From positions 3,534,001 to 3,598,000 of the forward strand of contig NC_015554.1 of NCBI RefSeq assembly GCF_000213655.1: a stretch of DNA of 64,000 nt, read 5' to 3'. The notes under the pieces are model-generated. The model did no database searches, was not told the DNA's origin, and worked only from the letters and a program-made list of their open reading frames with translations. A program made the position numbers and the translations under genes. The DNA is from Alteromonas naphthalenivorans. Lineage in GTDB: Bacteria; Pseudomonadota; Gammaproteobacteria; Enterobacterales; Alteromonadaceae. Positions 31,732 to 42,465 of the stretch are shown here, piece by piece (position 1 is the first letter of the stretch; each line of letters begins with the position of its first letter).

Positions 31732-33593
31732 TACTCAGATGCGCCGCTCCACTGAACAGGCACATAGTCGTTGGGTCTGTTCAGGCCTAATATGGTTTCT
31801 ATTAGAGCATCAAAAATAGGGCTATATATCTCACTATCTACGTTGTAACTGAATGTAGCAATAGCGATATCGGTGTGCGGCTGCATTTCTTTAGCTATAT
31901 AGGGCATACGAAGCGGCACTAAAACCGTGGTAAGCCCTTGTTTTTTAGCTTGTTGCAAGGCTGATTTAGTAAATCTATGCACATCATCTAGCGGTGCCCT
32001 TGAAGCCATCGCTTCTTCATTATCGAAGCCTTTCATCTCATAAACGGCATGTTGCGGTGAGATATCCCCCACGATTAACAGGTCAGCTTGCTTCAATGCA
32101 TATTCGAAGGTGGCTTTGTTTGGCAGCTTAGTAAGCGGCAGGCAAGCCATTCTCAGCGTGGGCGCAATACTAGTCAAACTTTTTTCAAGCGCTAAACACC
32201 TAAGCGCATCAGGCATTAACGCCAGCCAGGTTTTCTGAGTAACAGGGAGTTTTTCGGCGCCATAAAGTGATGTGATCGCCGCCCTAGAAAGCGCTTTCTC
32301 AATTTGAATATTACGTGTTTTTTTAACATTATTCTGTACGTCTGAAACCCGCCAGGAAAGCGCTTTCTCAGCGTACCTATTCAGGCTAAATTTAGCTTTA
32401 AGCAACGCAATGCGTTGTACGGAAGTTGCAAGCTGTGTTGAGGGAACTTCACCACTGCTTATTCGCTTACTTACCTTGCCCATTAATGCAGCAAACATGT
32501 TGATATCTTGTGGTGTTCTAATGGTGAACGGCATTAAGGCAATGTCGGCACCCGCTTGATAGGCTTTTATCATGGCATCTTCTGGTGAGAAGTATTTAGC
32601 AATGCCCGCCATATCTAATGCATCGGTAACAACCACGCCTTGGTAACCCAGCTCGTTTCGCAATACATCATGGAGAATCTTACGTGACAAGGTTGCAGGA
32701 ATGGTCATCTCCCTCCCCTGTTTGTCTTTGACGGTAGTGCTATCTAATGATGGGTATTGGATATGCGCACTCATCAACATACCTGGCGGGTTTCCACCGC
32801 TGATAATTCGGCTAAAAGGTAATAGGTCACCTTTTAGCGCTTGCGCTTTTGAATGCTTAACGTTGGGCAGGCTGGTGTGGCTATCTGTTTGTGTATCGCC
32901 ATGACCAGGAAAATGTTTAATAGCACTTATTACACCGCTTGATTGCAACCCATCTACAAACGATTGCCCTAGCACCGCAACATCGCTAGGTGTTTCGCCA
33001 AAACTACGTACATTAATGACTGGGTTTTTAGGTTCACTGTTAATGTCTACAGACGGGGCGAAATTTGTATTTATCCCTAAGGAGCTCAAACTACTTCCAA
33101 TGCCCTTCGCTACGTTTTCGGAAAAAGCAGTGCCGTGCTGATAATAGCTTGCCCCTATTGCCAAATTTCCGGGGAAAGGCGCGAGCATAGAAGAAGGCAA
33201 GCGAGCCACTCTTCCCCCTTCCTGGTCTACAGCAATAAATAGCGGTGGCAGCTTCGCTTTTGCCATGGCCTGTTGCATGGCGTAATTCAACTCTATTAGC
33301 TGCTTGTTGGTTTTAATATTTTCAGAAAATAAGATAACGCCACCAATATTGTGGGTGATGAGTAAGTCTTTAAGCGCATTTGGTAGCGTGGTTACCGGCT
33401 TTTTACATGCTTTCGAGCTAGTGCCATCATCGCAGTAGAATCGAAAATCTAGAATGATTTTTTGGCCAAGAGATTTTTTTATCTGTTCATGCTGGTTTGA
33501 TTGGTTCGCATAAGTACTAGGCAACAGTAAAATGCATAGACTAAATAAAAAAACGCGAGATAAAACGGTTGCTAACGAGGGAATAAGGCGCAA
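31731..33593 (-). CDS. Secreted GH3 beta-N-acetylglucosaminidase (NagZ-like)
   Basis: 620 residues with signal peptide (cleaved near TYANQ). The GH3 TIM barrel has the NagZ catalytic loop IKHFPGHGDTQTDSHTSLP (about residues 225-243) and the nucleophile Asp in VVTDALDMAGI. The extra C-terminal domain (about 400-620) gives the length of the two-domain Bacillus NagZ rather than the short cytoplasmic E. coli enzyme. It would remove GlcNAc from muropeptides in the periplasm or outside, complementing the NamZ-type enzyme. Two copies of GAAAGCGCTTTC lie in its coding sequence. Confidence 0.9.
   Translation of the reverse strand: MRLIPSLATVLSRVFLFSLCILLLPSTYANQSNQHEQIKKSLGQKIILDFRFYCDDGTSSKACKKPVTTLPNALKDLLITHNIGGVILFSENIKTNKQLIELNYAMQQAMAKAKLPPLFIAVDQEGGRVARLPSSMLAPFPGNLAIGASYYQHGTAFSENVAKGIGSSLSSLGINTNFAPSVDINSEPKNPVINVRSFGETPSDVAVLGQSFVDGLQSSGVISAIKHFPGHGDTQTDSHTSLPNVKHSKAQALKGDLLPFSRIISGGNPPGMLMSAHIQYPSLDSTTVKDKQGREMTIPATLSRKILHDVLRNELGYQGVVVTDALDMAGIAKYFSPEDAMIKAYQAGADIALMPFTIRTPQDINMFAALMGKVSKRISSGEVPSTQLATSVQRIALLKAKFSLNRYAEKALSWRVSDVQNNVKKTRNIQIEKALSRAAITSLYGAEKLPVTQKTWLALMPDALRCLALEKSLTSIAPTLRMACLPLTKLPNKATFEYALKQADLLIVGDISPQHAVYEMKGFDNEEAMASRAPLDDVHRFTKSALQQAKKQGLTTVLVPLRMPYIAKEMQPHTDIAIATFSYNVDSEIYSPIFDALIETILGLNRPNDYVPVQWSGASE
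32287..32298. repeat. Palindrome GAAAGCGCTTTC, copy 2
   Basis: Identical 12-bp palindrome inside the GH3 gene, coding part of EKALS on the minus strand. Confidence 0.6.
32356..32367. repeat. Palindrome GAAAGCGCTTTC, copy 3
   Basis: Third identical copy, 58 bp from copy 2, again coding EKALS in the GH3 gene. Confidence 0.6.
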
Positions 33594-33922
33594 ATAAGAT
33601 CCTAGGTAATTATAGATTTTTTAACAGTTAACGGTGTACTTATAACGATAAGTTAAGCTTTGATACGCATAATAATTGCCATAGTATCAAAAACCAATGC
33701 ATACAGAATAAATACGTGTCATTCTGTGGAATTAACCGTGTGCTCTGCGGTACGCTAGTCGCTATTGCTCATAGTAATGAATATGAATGGCTAATAGATG
33801 TGCAGTTTACTAGCAAGTCGATGGTTTCACATTCTCGAACATCGACGTTTCGATTTAGTATCAACGTACAAGCTCAGATATTCGCTCTTTAAGCGAATGG
33901 CAGTATTTCACAATAATAAAGT
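33594..33922. other. Divergent intergenic region, GH3 gene / NhaC-like gene
   Basis: About 330 bp serving as upstream region for both genes. The only structure noted is a hairpin ATTCGCT-N5-AGCGAAT (33880-33898) in the leader of the antiporter gene. No small gene with a ribosome-binding site was seen. Confidence 0.55.
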
Positions 33923-35311
33923 ATGGAAAGTAGTATGGATTGGGTATCAATTATCCCCCCATTGGTTGCGATCATTGTCGTATTCTGGAAAAAAGAAGTT
34001 ATCTTGGCATTGCTATTAGCGGTGCTGTGCTCTGAAGCACTTATTTTGTTAACTGCAAGCCCCGCCACCAGCTTTCTTGCTCCAATAAATGCTATAGAAC
34101 GCGTAGTCGATACCGCTTCCAGCCCAGGTAATACCCGAGTCATTCTATTTTCTGTATTAGTAGGCGCGCTATTAGCATTTATTCGCGACTCTGGCGGAGT
34201 AACGGCTACGGTTAACTACTTAGTTGGTAAAGGGGTAGCCAAGAATAAGAAACAGGTTGGCAGCCTGACTATGTTTACCGGTATCGCAGTATTCATTGAA
34301 TCGAATTTGAGTGTGTTAACGGCGGGGATCTTTGCTCGAGGTTTATTTGACCGCTTCGGCATGAGCCGCGCTCGCTTAGCTTATATTATCGATTCCACCA
34401 GCGCACCAGTATGCATACTCATTTTACTTAATGGTTGGGGAGCGTTCATATTAAGCTTGCTCGACACTTACGAGCTACCAGCATCTTCAGCCTCAATATT
34501 ATGGGGCAGCGTGTTCTTTAACTTCTACGCTATTTTTACCTTGCTAATTGTGGCTTACACCATAGCCGCAGACAAAGTGCACGGCCCATTGGCAGTGGAA
34601 GAGAAAACCCTATCGAAGACAGACATTCCGCAACAAACTGAAACCGCCACTAAAGCGCGTTATATGTTAGTGCCATTGCTAACGATGGTATTCAGCATGG
34701 TGGGCTTTATGTTTTGGACTGGTAACGGCACCTTGTCTGAAGGTAGCGGCAGTAAATCTGTGCTTTATGCCACGGCACTTGCCACCGCTATCGCTTATGG
34801 CCTTTTACTTTGGCACAAACGATTCACTCACAAAGAAGCCGTAGAGATTGGCTTTAAAGGTATGGGCGAATTACTACCACTGGTCACCATTGTTTTGCTT
34901 TCTCTTACCTTGGGCAATAGCTTAAAAGACTTAGGCACAGGTGTATTTGTGGCAGGCGTGGTAGGTGAATACCTTCCCCTTGTTTTCATCGTGCCTATGT
35001 TGTTTATTGCAGGGGCGGTGATGTCCTTTACCACCGGCACATCATGGGGCACCTTCGCGATTCTTATTCCCATCGGAGTGCCATTAATTCAAACCCTTGG
35101 ATTACCCCCTTCTTTGGTTGTTGCAGCCATTCTAGGTGGCGGAATTTTTGGTGACCATTGTTCGCCTATTTCCGATACCACGGCCGTGTCGTCATTAGCC
35201 GCAGGCTGTGATGTATTAACCCATGTAAAAACCCAGTTTCCTTACGCGCTTGTGGCGGGCGGGTTGACCTTGGTGGGTTATCTTATTGCTAGCATTATTA
35301 TGATTGGCTAG
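33923..35311 (+). CDS. NhaC-family Na+/H+ antiporter
   Basis: 462 residues, about 11-12 transmembrane helices. NhaC-type motifs: GALLAFIRDSGGV, TGIAVFIESNLSVLTAGI, IDSTSAPVCILI, and FTTGTSWGTFAILIPIGVPL with GGGIFGDHCSPISDTT near the end. The family exchanges Na+ for H+, or in some members amino or organic acids; the SPISDTT motif is typical. An ATG four codons later (33935) has a better placed GGAA and may be the real start. Inner membrane. The next gene, a gamma-glutamyltransferase, follows after 90 bp. Confidence 0.92.
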   Translation: MESSMDWVSIIPPLVAIIVVFWKKEVILALLLAVLCSEALILLTASPATSFLAPINAIERVVDTASSPGNTRVILFSVLVGALLAFIRDSGGVTATVNYLVGKGVAKNKKQVGSLTMFTGIAVFIESNLSVLTAGIFARGLFDRFGMSRARLAYIIDSTSAPVCILILLNGWGAFILSLLDTYELPASSASILWGSVFFNFYAIFTLLIVAYTIAADKVHGPLAVEEKTLSKTDIPQQTETATKARYMLVPLLTMVFSMVGFMFWTGNGTLSEGSGSKSVLYATALATAIAYGLLLWHKRFTHKEAVEIGFKGMGELLPLVTIVLLSLTLGNSLKDLGTGVFVAGVVGEYLPLVFIVPMLFIAGAVMSFTTGTSWGTFAILIPIGVPLIQTLGLPPSLVVAAILGGGIFGDHCSPISDTTAVSSLAAGCDVLTHVKTQFPYALVAGGLTLVGYLIASIIMIG

Positions 35312-35401
35312 CGTGAATTACGACAAGCTTGCGCTAGGTCTATTTTTCACAATTCTGATAATAAGTTTTATTTAAGTTTCTCAATTTTAAGGAGTTAGGC
35401 A

Positions 35402-37075
35402 GTGTTGAAGAAAACGTTTTTTCTATTCTCATTTGTATTTCTGACAGCATGTAGTCAAACAGGCGTTGAAGTAACGCAAACTCAACAGCAAGCCGTCGCG
35501 ATGCCCGATACTTTTAGTGCCGACGCCGCATATGCTGTTTTAGAAGACGGCGGTAATGCGGTAGATGCTGCCATTACGGCGCAGTTTGTGCTGGCAGTGA
35601 CTTTACCTGAAGCAGGTAATGTGGGCGGCGGAGGCTTTATGACCATTGCGTTTGAAGGCATCACTGACTTTCTTGATTACCGTGAAATGGCACCGTCTGA
35701 TGCACACCGAGATATGTACTTGGATGACGAGGGGGATGTGAAACCTTACGAATCACTTTTTGGCGCGAAAGCAGCAGGTATTCCAGGCACGGTTGCCGGT
35801 ATGTGGGCTGCCCATCAGAAATACGGCAGTTTGCCGTGGAGTCGCTTAGTAGCACCTGCGGTTGAACTTGCTGAAAATGGCTTTTTAGTGCCTGAAAAAC
35901 TTGCTAGCAACATCACTCGATATTTAGCTCGTACCCGCGAACAAGGATTAAACAGCAACTTTGCTAGTTACTTTGAACAAGCTAAAGCCAATACAATATT
36001 CAAGCAACCTGAATTAGCCACTACGTTAAAGGCGATTCAACAGCATGGCCAAGATGGGTTTTACCAAGGCGAGGTTGCTGAGAAAATTGTTTCCTTTATG
36101 CAAGAAAACGGTGGGCTAATTAACCACACCGACCTTGCGGCTTATAAAGCCGTATGGCGTAAACCTCTTGAACTGAATTGGCAAGGGTTCACACTAGTTA
36201 CAGCACCACCACCAAGTTCAGGCGGCGTGGCGGTAGCCCAGTGGATTGGTATGCTTGAAAGCTATGGAAGCAATCATACACTGCCAGATCATAACAGCGC
36301 GGAATACCTGCATGTTATGTCTGAAATTGGTAAACGTGTATTTGCAGATAGAGCAGAATACTTAGGCGATCCTGACTTTGTTGAAGTCCCTGTAGCTAAG
36401 CTTGTTGCTCCTGATTATATCAAAGCCCGCGCTGCGCTTATTCAACCCAATAGTATTTCAGACACGCCAAGTGTTAAACCTGGCTTGAAAGAAAGTGAAG
36501 ATACCACCCACTTTTCTATTATGGATAAATGGGGCAATGCTATTGCTAACACCACCACCATTAACCTTACCTTTGGTAGCGGCGTGGTAGTAACGGGTGC
36601 AGGGTTCTTGCTTAATGATGAGATGGATGATTTTAGTGCTAAGCCTGGCGTGCCTAATTTCTTTGGTGCTGTTGGCGGTGAAGCGAATGCCATTTCGCCT
36701 TATAAGCGCATGCTATCTTCAATGACACCTACCCTAGTAACACAAGGCGGTGATGTGGTTTTAGCAACCGGCTCGCCTGGTGGCACAACCATTATTTCGT
36801 CGGTAGCACAGTCGTTATTAAACGCATTATTGTTTGATTTTGATGCCAAAAAATCTGCTAACGCTCCCCGCTTTCACCACCAATTACTGCCTAAAGATAC
36901 TATTCGTGTTCACCCGGGGTTTGACGAGTCAACATTGGCTGAATTAACTGACATGGGCTACACCATAGATGCCCGCCGCTTTGGAGATGTGCATTTAATT
37001 AAGCGCACCTCACAAGGTGTAGAGGCCGCTTCTGAAGCAAGTGGTCGCGGTAAAAGTATAGTGTCTGCACGCTAA
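35402..37075 (+). CDS. ggt: Gamma-glutamyltransferase, lipoprotein-like
   Basis: 557 residues, GTG-type start after AAGGAG. A lipobox-like FLTACS ends the signal peptide, so it may be an exported lipoprotein. The Ntn-hydrolase signature with the self-processing Thr is DTTHFSIMDKWGNAIANTTTIN (near residue 367) and substrate contacts are in NVGGGGFM and LATGSPGGTTI. It hydrolyses or transfers gamma-glutamyl groups (glutathione, gamma-peptides) in the periplasm. Next to wall-salvage genes a role on gamma-linked muropeptide products is conceivable, but glutathione use is the default. Confidence 0.93.
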   Translation: MLKKTFFLFSFVFLTACSQTGVEVTQTQQQAVAMPDTFSADAAYAVLEDGGNAVDAAITAQFVLAVTLPEAGNVGGGGFMTIAFEGITDFLDYREMAPSDAHRDMYLDDEGDVKPYESLFGAKAAGIPGTVAGMWAAHQKYGSLPWSRLVAPAVELAENGFLVPEKLASNITRYLARTREQGLNSNFASYFEQAKANTIFKQPELATTLKAIQQHGQDGFYQGEVAEKIVSFMQENGGLINHTDLAAYKAVWRKPLELNWQGFTLVTAPPPSSGGVAVAQWIGMLESYGSNHTLPDHNSAEYLHVMSEIGKRVFADRAEYLGDPDFVEVPVAKLVAPDYIKARAALIQPNSISDTPSVKPGLKESEDTTHFSIMDKWGNAIANTTTINLTFGSGVVVTGAGFLLNDEMDDFSAKPGVPNFFGAVGGEANAISPYKRMLSSMTPTLVTQGGDVVLATGSPGGTTIISSVAQSLLNALLFDFDAKKSANAPRFHHQLLPKDTIRVHPGFDESTLAELTDMGYTIDARRFGDVHLIKRTSQGVEAASEASGRGKSIVSAR

Positions 37076-37091
37076 ATCATGCTGTTGTTGT

Positions 37092-37115
37092 AGCGCTTTC
37101 ACCTATGAAAGCGCT
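37092..37115 (+). terminator. Hairpin between ggt and the VOC gene
   Basis: AGCGCTTTCA (37092-37101) pairs perfectly with TGAAAGCGCT (37106-37115), loop CCTA. It lacks a T-run, so it may be a weak bidirectional terminator between convergent genes or a protein-binding site; its arms resemble the GAAAGCGCTTTC palindrome. Confidence 0.5.
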
Positions 37116-37131
37116 CACGGCTCAATACAGG

Positions 37132-37557
37132 CTAATCAGTCGCAAATAACTGTTCGATAGCGGCAAATGCTTTGAACTCCAGCGCATTACCGCAATAGTC
37201 CATAAAGAACATAGTGGCTTGTTCTCCTGGCTGGTCTTTAAACCGAATATACGGCTCAATAACAAACTCTATATCGGCGGCACTTACTTTGTCAGCCAAT
37301 GCCTGCCATTGAGACATTTCGAGCACCACGCCAAAATGCGGAACTGGTACAGCATGGCTATCTACCCCATTATGGGAAGGGGGTGAAGGCATTTTCTCAA
37401 CGCAATGGGTGACCAACTGATGACCGAAGAAATTCCAATTAATCCATTGGCTATCACTACGCCCTTTTTCACAGCCTAATAGTTCGCCATAAAAGGCCTC
37501 TGCATTGGCAAGGTTACTGACGGGTATTGCTAGATGAAACGGCTGCGCCATGGTCAC
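37132..37557 (-). CDS. VOC (glyoxalase) family protein
   Basis: 141 residues. HLAIPVSNLANAEAFYGELLGC at the start and FFMDYCGNALEFKAF at the end are the paired VOC half-motifs, with His, Glu metal-ligand positions present (HLAIPV, ALEFK). Members include dioxygenases and lyases acting on small molecules. Three bases behind the aldehyde dehydrogenase gene on the same strand, so co-transcribed and perhaps acting on a related aldehyde or glutathione adduct. Confidence 0.9.
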   Translation of the reverse strand: MTMAQPFHLAIPVSNLANAEAFYGELLGCEKGRSDSQWINWNFFGHQLVTHCVEKMPSPPSHNGVDSHAVPVPHFGVVLEMSQWQALADKVSAADIEFVIEPYIRFKDQPGEQATMFFMDYCGNALEFKAFAAIEQLFATD

Positions 37558-37560
37558 GTC

Positions 37561-38967
37561 CTATAAGAATTTCTTCAATAACGATAGTTTGAATTTAGAA
37601 AATGGCGCATAACGTACGGGAGCATCTAAAGCGAAGGCCCGCTTCATTACGGTCTTAACATGGCTAAAGGTATCAAACCCAGCTTGGCCGTGATAACTGC
37701 CCATGCCGCTATTACCCACGCCGCCAAAAGGAAGCTCTGGGTTAGTCATGAAAATCATCGTGTCGTTGGTACACACACTGCCCGAGCTGGTTTTTTCAAT
37801 GATATTATTAAGTGCTTTATCGTCATCACTGAACGCATACAGCGCTAGTGGTTTTGGCCTATCGTTGATAAACCCGATAGCTTCGTCGATAGAGGCGACG
37901 GGCACTATGGGTAAAATAGGTCCGAATATCTCTTCTTGCATGATTGCGCTGTCTTTCGCGGGGTCGAGCACCAAGGTGGGTGTCATCGCAGGTCGCGCTT
38001 CGTTGATATCGCCACCATAAACTACGTTAACCCCATCTAAGTACCCTTGCAGGCGATGCAAGTGGCGAGTATTGATGATATTGCCATAGTCTTTTGACGA
38101 AAAAGGATTTTTACCGAACTGGGATTTAAGCTCTTTCTTAATGGCGTCTATTAGCTTTTGTTCAAAACCTTTCACTACTAGCACGTAGTCAGGCGCAATA
38201 CAGGTTTGCCCTGCATTCATCCACTTACCCCAAACGATTCGACGCGCGGTAATTTTCAAGTTGGTGCTGCTATCAACAATACAGGGGCTTTTACCGCCAA
38301 GTTCCAGCGTAACAGGGGTTAGATGCCTAGCGGCTGCAGACATGACAATTTTGCCAACCGCTTCGCCGCCAGTGTAGAAAATATGATCCCATTTACACGC
38401 AAGTAACGCCGACGATTCTTCCTTCCCGCCCTCAATCACTTCTACACATGAAGTATCCATGTACTGGGGGATGAGTTTTGCCACAATCGTTGAGGTTTCA
38501 ACGGCCAGCTCGGACGGCTTTAAGACCGCGCAATTACCCGCTGCTAGTGCTGCTATGTAAGGCGCTAGCAACAACTGAAGGGGGTAGTTCCATGCGCCTA
38601 TGATAAGCACTGTGCCCAAGGGCTCTGGTTGCTGAAAGCTTTTACCCGGCCACGCAATAAGTGGGGTGGATACCTTACGAGGCTGCATCCATTTATTTAA
38701 ATGCTTTAGGGTATGCTTAATATCCGATAGCAAAAAGCCATGTTCAGCCACGTAGGCTTCACTTTCACTTTTGCCTAAATCTTGATGAAGTGCATGTAGA
38801 ATATCTTTCTCATTTTCAATCAGCAGGCGCTTTAGCGCCTCTAATTGGCTCTTACGCCATTCTAGTGAGCGGGTTTTGCCAGATTTAAAACTAGTTTGAA
38901 GCGAGGCCACCGTATCAAGAAAGCAAATGCTGGGTTCTACGGCGTGAAGCGTTGGTTGACTAGACAT
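37561..38967 (-). CDS. Aldehyde dehydrogenase (fatty/coniferyl aldehyde type)
   Basis: 468 residues from the ATG at 38967, which has AGGTGGA at proper distance; a start four codons earlier is possible. The catalytic Cys is in NAGQTCIAPDY and the general-base Glu in ELGGKSPCIV. EEIFGPILPIV and the C-terminal NDTMIFMTNPELPFGGVGNSGMG follow the short class-3-like ALDH group (CalB, AlkH-like) that lacks the usual long oligomerisation tail. It oxidises medium or aromatic aldehydes with NAD(P)+. The C terminus is basic and hydrophobic, perhaps membrane associated. Confidence 0.93.
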   Translation of the reverse strand: MSSQPTLHAVEPSICFLDTVASLQTSFKSGKTRSLEWRKSQLEALKRLLIENEKDILHALHQDLGKSESEAYVAEHGFLLSDIKHTLKHLNKWMQPRKVSTPLIAWPGKSFQQPEPLGTVLIIGAWNYPLQLLLAPYIAALAAGNCAVLKPSELAVETSTIVAKLIPQYMDTSCVEVIEGGKEESSALLACKWDHIFYTGGEAVGKIVMSAAARHLTPVTLELGGKSPCIVDSSTNLKITARRIVWGKWMNAGQTCIAPDYVLVVKGFEQKLIDAIKKELKSQFGKNPFSSKDYGNIINTRHLHRLQGYLDGVNVVYGGDINEARPAMTPTLVLDPAKDSAIMQEEIFGPILPIVPVASIDEAIGFINDRPKPLALYAFSDDDKALNNIIEKTSSGSVCTNDTMIFMTNPELPFGGVGNSGMGSYHGQAGFDTFSHVKTVMKRAFALDAPVRYAPFSKFKLSLLKKFL

Positions 38968-39143
38968 AATACATTCCACCTACATATGAAGACTGTTGAC
39001 CTGCTGGGATTTAAATTCAGGTTCAGGGGCAATCGAATAAGCTGTTATTCATCTTATAGTAATGAGGGCGATAAAACACAACACAATTATTTTGTTAACT
39101 AATGTTTAATTATTACCTCATTATCAGTTTACTGCCTACACAA

Positions 39144-39180
39144 AAAAGCCCGGAACTTAAAAAAGTACCGGGCTTTTAAA
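39144..39180 (-). terminator. Intrinsic terminator after purA
   Basis: AAAAGCCCGG (39144-39153) pairs with CCGGGCTTTT (39168-39177), giving a strong stem and U-run on the purA strand; also usable from the other side. Confidence 0.9.
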
Positions 39181-39203
39181 GTGCCTAACCAGGCGGGGTT
39201 AGT

Positions 39204-40505
<1,302 letters not shown>

Positions 40506-40675
40506 TCATATTGTGTAAGAAAATTAGGCGGGGATTCTATCAAAAATTCATACCCTTTATCATCTGTTTTATGCGCAAAAATACGCCAGTTATTGCAGAT
40601 TTATGGACTTTTTCAGTCTGAACCTCGCTAACCATCTGTATATTCGAACTATTTTTAGTTACTCATTCAAGCCTA

Positions 40676-40858
40676 TTAAGACAAGTAAAAAAGGCAAACC
40701 ACACCGATGACAACTAAAACACCGCCGGTTTGGCGTAATTGATTGGTCGGCATCTGACTTATTTGCAATAAATATAAGCGCCAGCGCGTAGGAAATAACA
40801 AAGGGCCAATTCCCTCTACAATAAGCACTATTGCTAGCGCGGGCCAAAGCCAGTCCAT
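40676..40858 (-). CDS. yjeT: DUF2065 (YjeT-like) small membrane protein
   Basis: 60 residues from the ATG at 40858, chosen because GAGG lies six bases upstream and because the family begins MDWLWPALA-like; longer frames to 40909 lack this. Two transmembrane helices (about 2-20 and 38-58) with the LVIEGIGPLLFP family signature (here IVEGIGPLLFP). Inner membrane, function unknown. In E. coli the gene sits between hflC and purA, so its place upstream of purA supports the call. Confidence 0.85.
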   Translation of the reverse strand: MDWLWPALAIVLIVEGIGPLLFPTRWRLYLLQISQMPTNQLRQTGGVLVVIGVVCLFYLS

Positions 40859-41141
40859 TATATACCTCATTGTTTTATTTAAATTATTGTCACCTAAACC
40901 CTGTAACATACCATAAAGCGTACTAGCAGCTAGCGGCGCTTAAGGTAATTACGTAAGCATAGTAATCACTCATCAGAGAATACGGCACACATAAATACCT
41001 TATTTTGCTAACCTAATGGTTATTCGAGTGTTTAATATTCAACCTACTGAAATTTTTCACTTTTTCTAACGCAAAATAGTGCAAAAAATCTATCATCTGC
41101 TATATGTAAAGTATTGCACTTAATCACACGGAAACAAATTC

Positions 41142-41567
41142 ATGCGTTTTCCCAAATATGGAAATTATGCGTTAGATATCTCTGGGAATGTATTGGAAGT
41201 GTTTGCTACGGGCGCGTGGAATTTAAAAACCGCTGAAGCCTTTTCTGAAGAAATGCATGACCTAGTGGACAGGTTCGAAGATAAACCATGGGGCGCTATT
41301 CTAGATGGCCGCAGATGGGTATTGTCTACACCAGATACACAACAAGTCGTCATTGACGCTATTAAATATAGCATTACTAAAGGGCTACGACGCTCTGCCT
41401 ATGTGTTAGACACCGGCATGGTAAAGCGCGCGCAGCTAGAATATACCCACCCTGCCAAAGAAAGAGACTTTAATCTTCAAGGTTATGAAAGAAACTACTT
41501 CCAGCACTATTTCTCAGCGCTTAATTGGCTAGACAAAGAAGGCTTTTCACCTATAGCCAAAACGTAA
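41142..41567 (+). CDS. Hypothetical soluble protein, SpoIIAA/STAS-like
   Basis: 141 residues. The pattern of a small alpha/beta domain is visible: VLEVFATGAWNLKTAEAFSEEMHDLVDRF, then PWGAILDGRRWVLSTPD and a second GLRRSAYVLDTG helix-strand unit, which resembles STAS-like or SpoIIAA-like lipid- or partner-binding domains. No catalytic motif. Cytoplasmic. It stands alone between purA and the cnoX-like gene, converging on the latter. Confidence 0.75.
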   Translation: MRFPKYGNYALDISGNVLEVFATGAWNLKTAEAFSEEMHDLVDRFEDKPWGAILDGRRWVLSTPDTQQVVIDAIKYSITKGLRRSAYVLDTGMVKRAQLEYTHPAKERDFNLQGYERNYFQHYFSALNWLDKEGFSPIAKT

Positions 41568-41595
41568 GGGCACATAAGCGCCCTTACATTCAATG

Positions 41596-42465
41596 TTAAT
41601 AAAGCAAGCTGTAGACCTTGCGTCTATATTCAGATTTGAGCGCATCACCGTCGGTTAATGCATTAATCATATCCAGCATTATTTTACGTGCATCCCCAAA
41701 GCCTAGCTCTTTTTTAAGTACGCTTAGCAACAAGGATAACGCCTCTTCCGATTTATTAGCTTGGTGTAACTGCACAGCCAAATCCACTTTAAGTTGTAAG
41801 TCATCTGGATTAGCCGCTACCGACGCCTGCAATTGGCGAATTTCAGGTGTATCTGCTGCCTGTTCAGCAAGTTCTATTTTACCGTTAAGGGTATTATAAC
41901 GCGCATCTTGATCGACTAACTTAATCTCGTCCAACATGGCTTTGGCCTGTGTTATCGACCCTGTCTCAATGTAGCAATCAATAACCATATACTTGGCATT
42001 GATGTTGTCAGGGCTCATCTCTAAAACTTGTTTCGCATTCGATAAGCCTTCTACATAATCGCCCCGTTGAATAGCTTGTCCTGCCGCCGCAAGAAAATCA
42101 TCTTCTGGATTAGGTAGGTACTTAGCTAGCATCTCACGAATTTGCGCTTCGGGTTGCACACCCGCAAAGCCATCTACAGGTTGACCGTTTTGCACGACCA
42201 TCACGGTCGGCAAACTACGGATACCAAATTGGCCTGCAACTTCCTGCTGCGTTTCGCAGTCTACTTTGGCAAGAATAAGGTGTTCGGCATACTCTCCTGC
42301 TATCTTTTCTAAGATAGGCAGTAAATCTTTACATGGCTCACACCAGTCTGCCCAAAAATCAATAAGCACTAGCTTTTCTTGTGATGCTTCTAAGATAACT
42401 TGCTGAAAATTCTCAACAGTAATATCAACGATAGTTGCCGCATTGTTCGCAACAAGATTGTCCAT
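41596..42465 (-). CDS. cnoX: CnoX/YbbN-type thioredoxin with TPR domain
   Basis: 289 residues. An N-terminal thioredoxin domain with WADWCEPCKDL (active-site CEPC near residues 37-40) and cis-Pro SLPTVMV is followed by a C-terminal TPR region from about 125, as in the E. coli chaperedoxin CnoX, where the site is SQHC. Here both cysteines are present, so it may keep true oxidoreductase activity. Family role: protects substrates of GroEL and DnaK from overoxidation in the cytoplasm. Confidence 0.92.
   Translation of the reverse strand: MDNLVANNAATIVDITVENFQQVILEASQEKLVLIDFWADWCEPCKDLLPILEKIAGEYAEHLILAKVDCETQQEVAGQFGIRSLPTVMVVQNGQPVDGFAGVQPEAQIREMLAKYLPNPEDDFLAAAGQAIQRGDYVEGLSNAKQVLEMSPDNINAKYMVIDCYIETGSITQAKAMLDEIKLVDQDARYNTLNGKIELAEQAADTPEIRQLQASVAANPDDLQLKVDLAVQLHQANKSEEALSLLLSVLKKELGFGDARKIMLDMINALTDGDALKSEYRRKVYSLLY

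Noticed and set aside
37092..37115. Consideration as a rho-independent terminator with certainty
   Set aside because: The stem is perfect but has no T-run on either side; listed only as a low-confidence hairpin.
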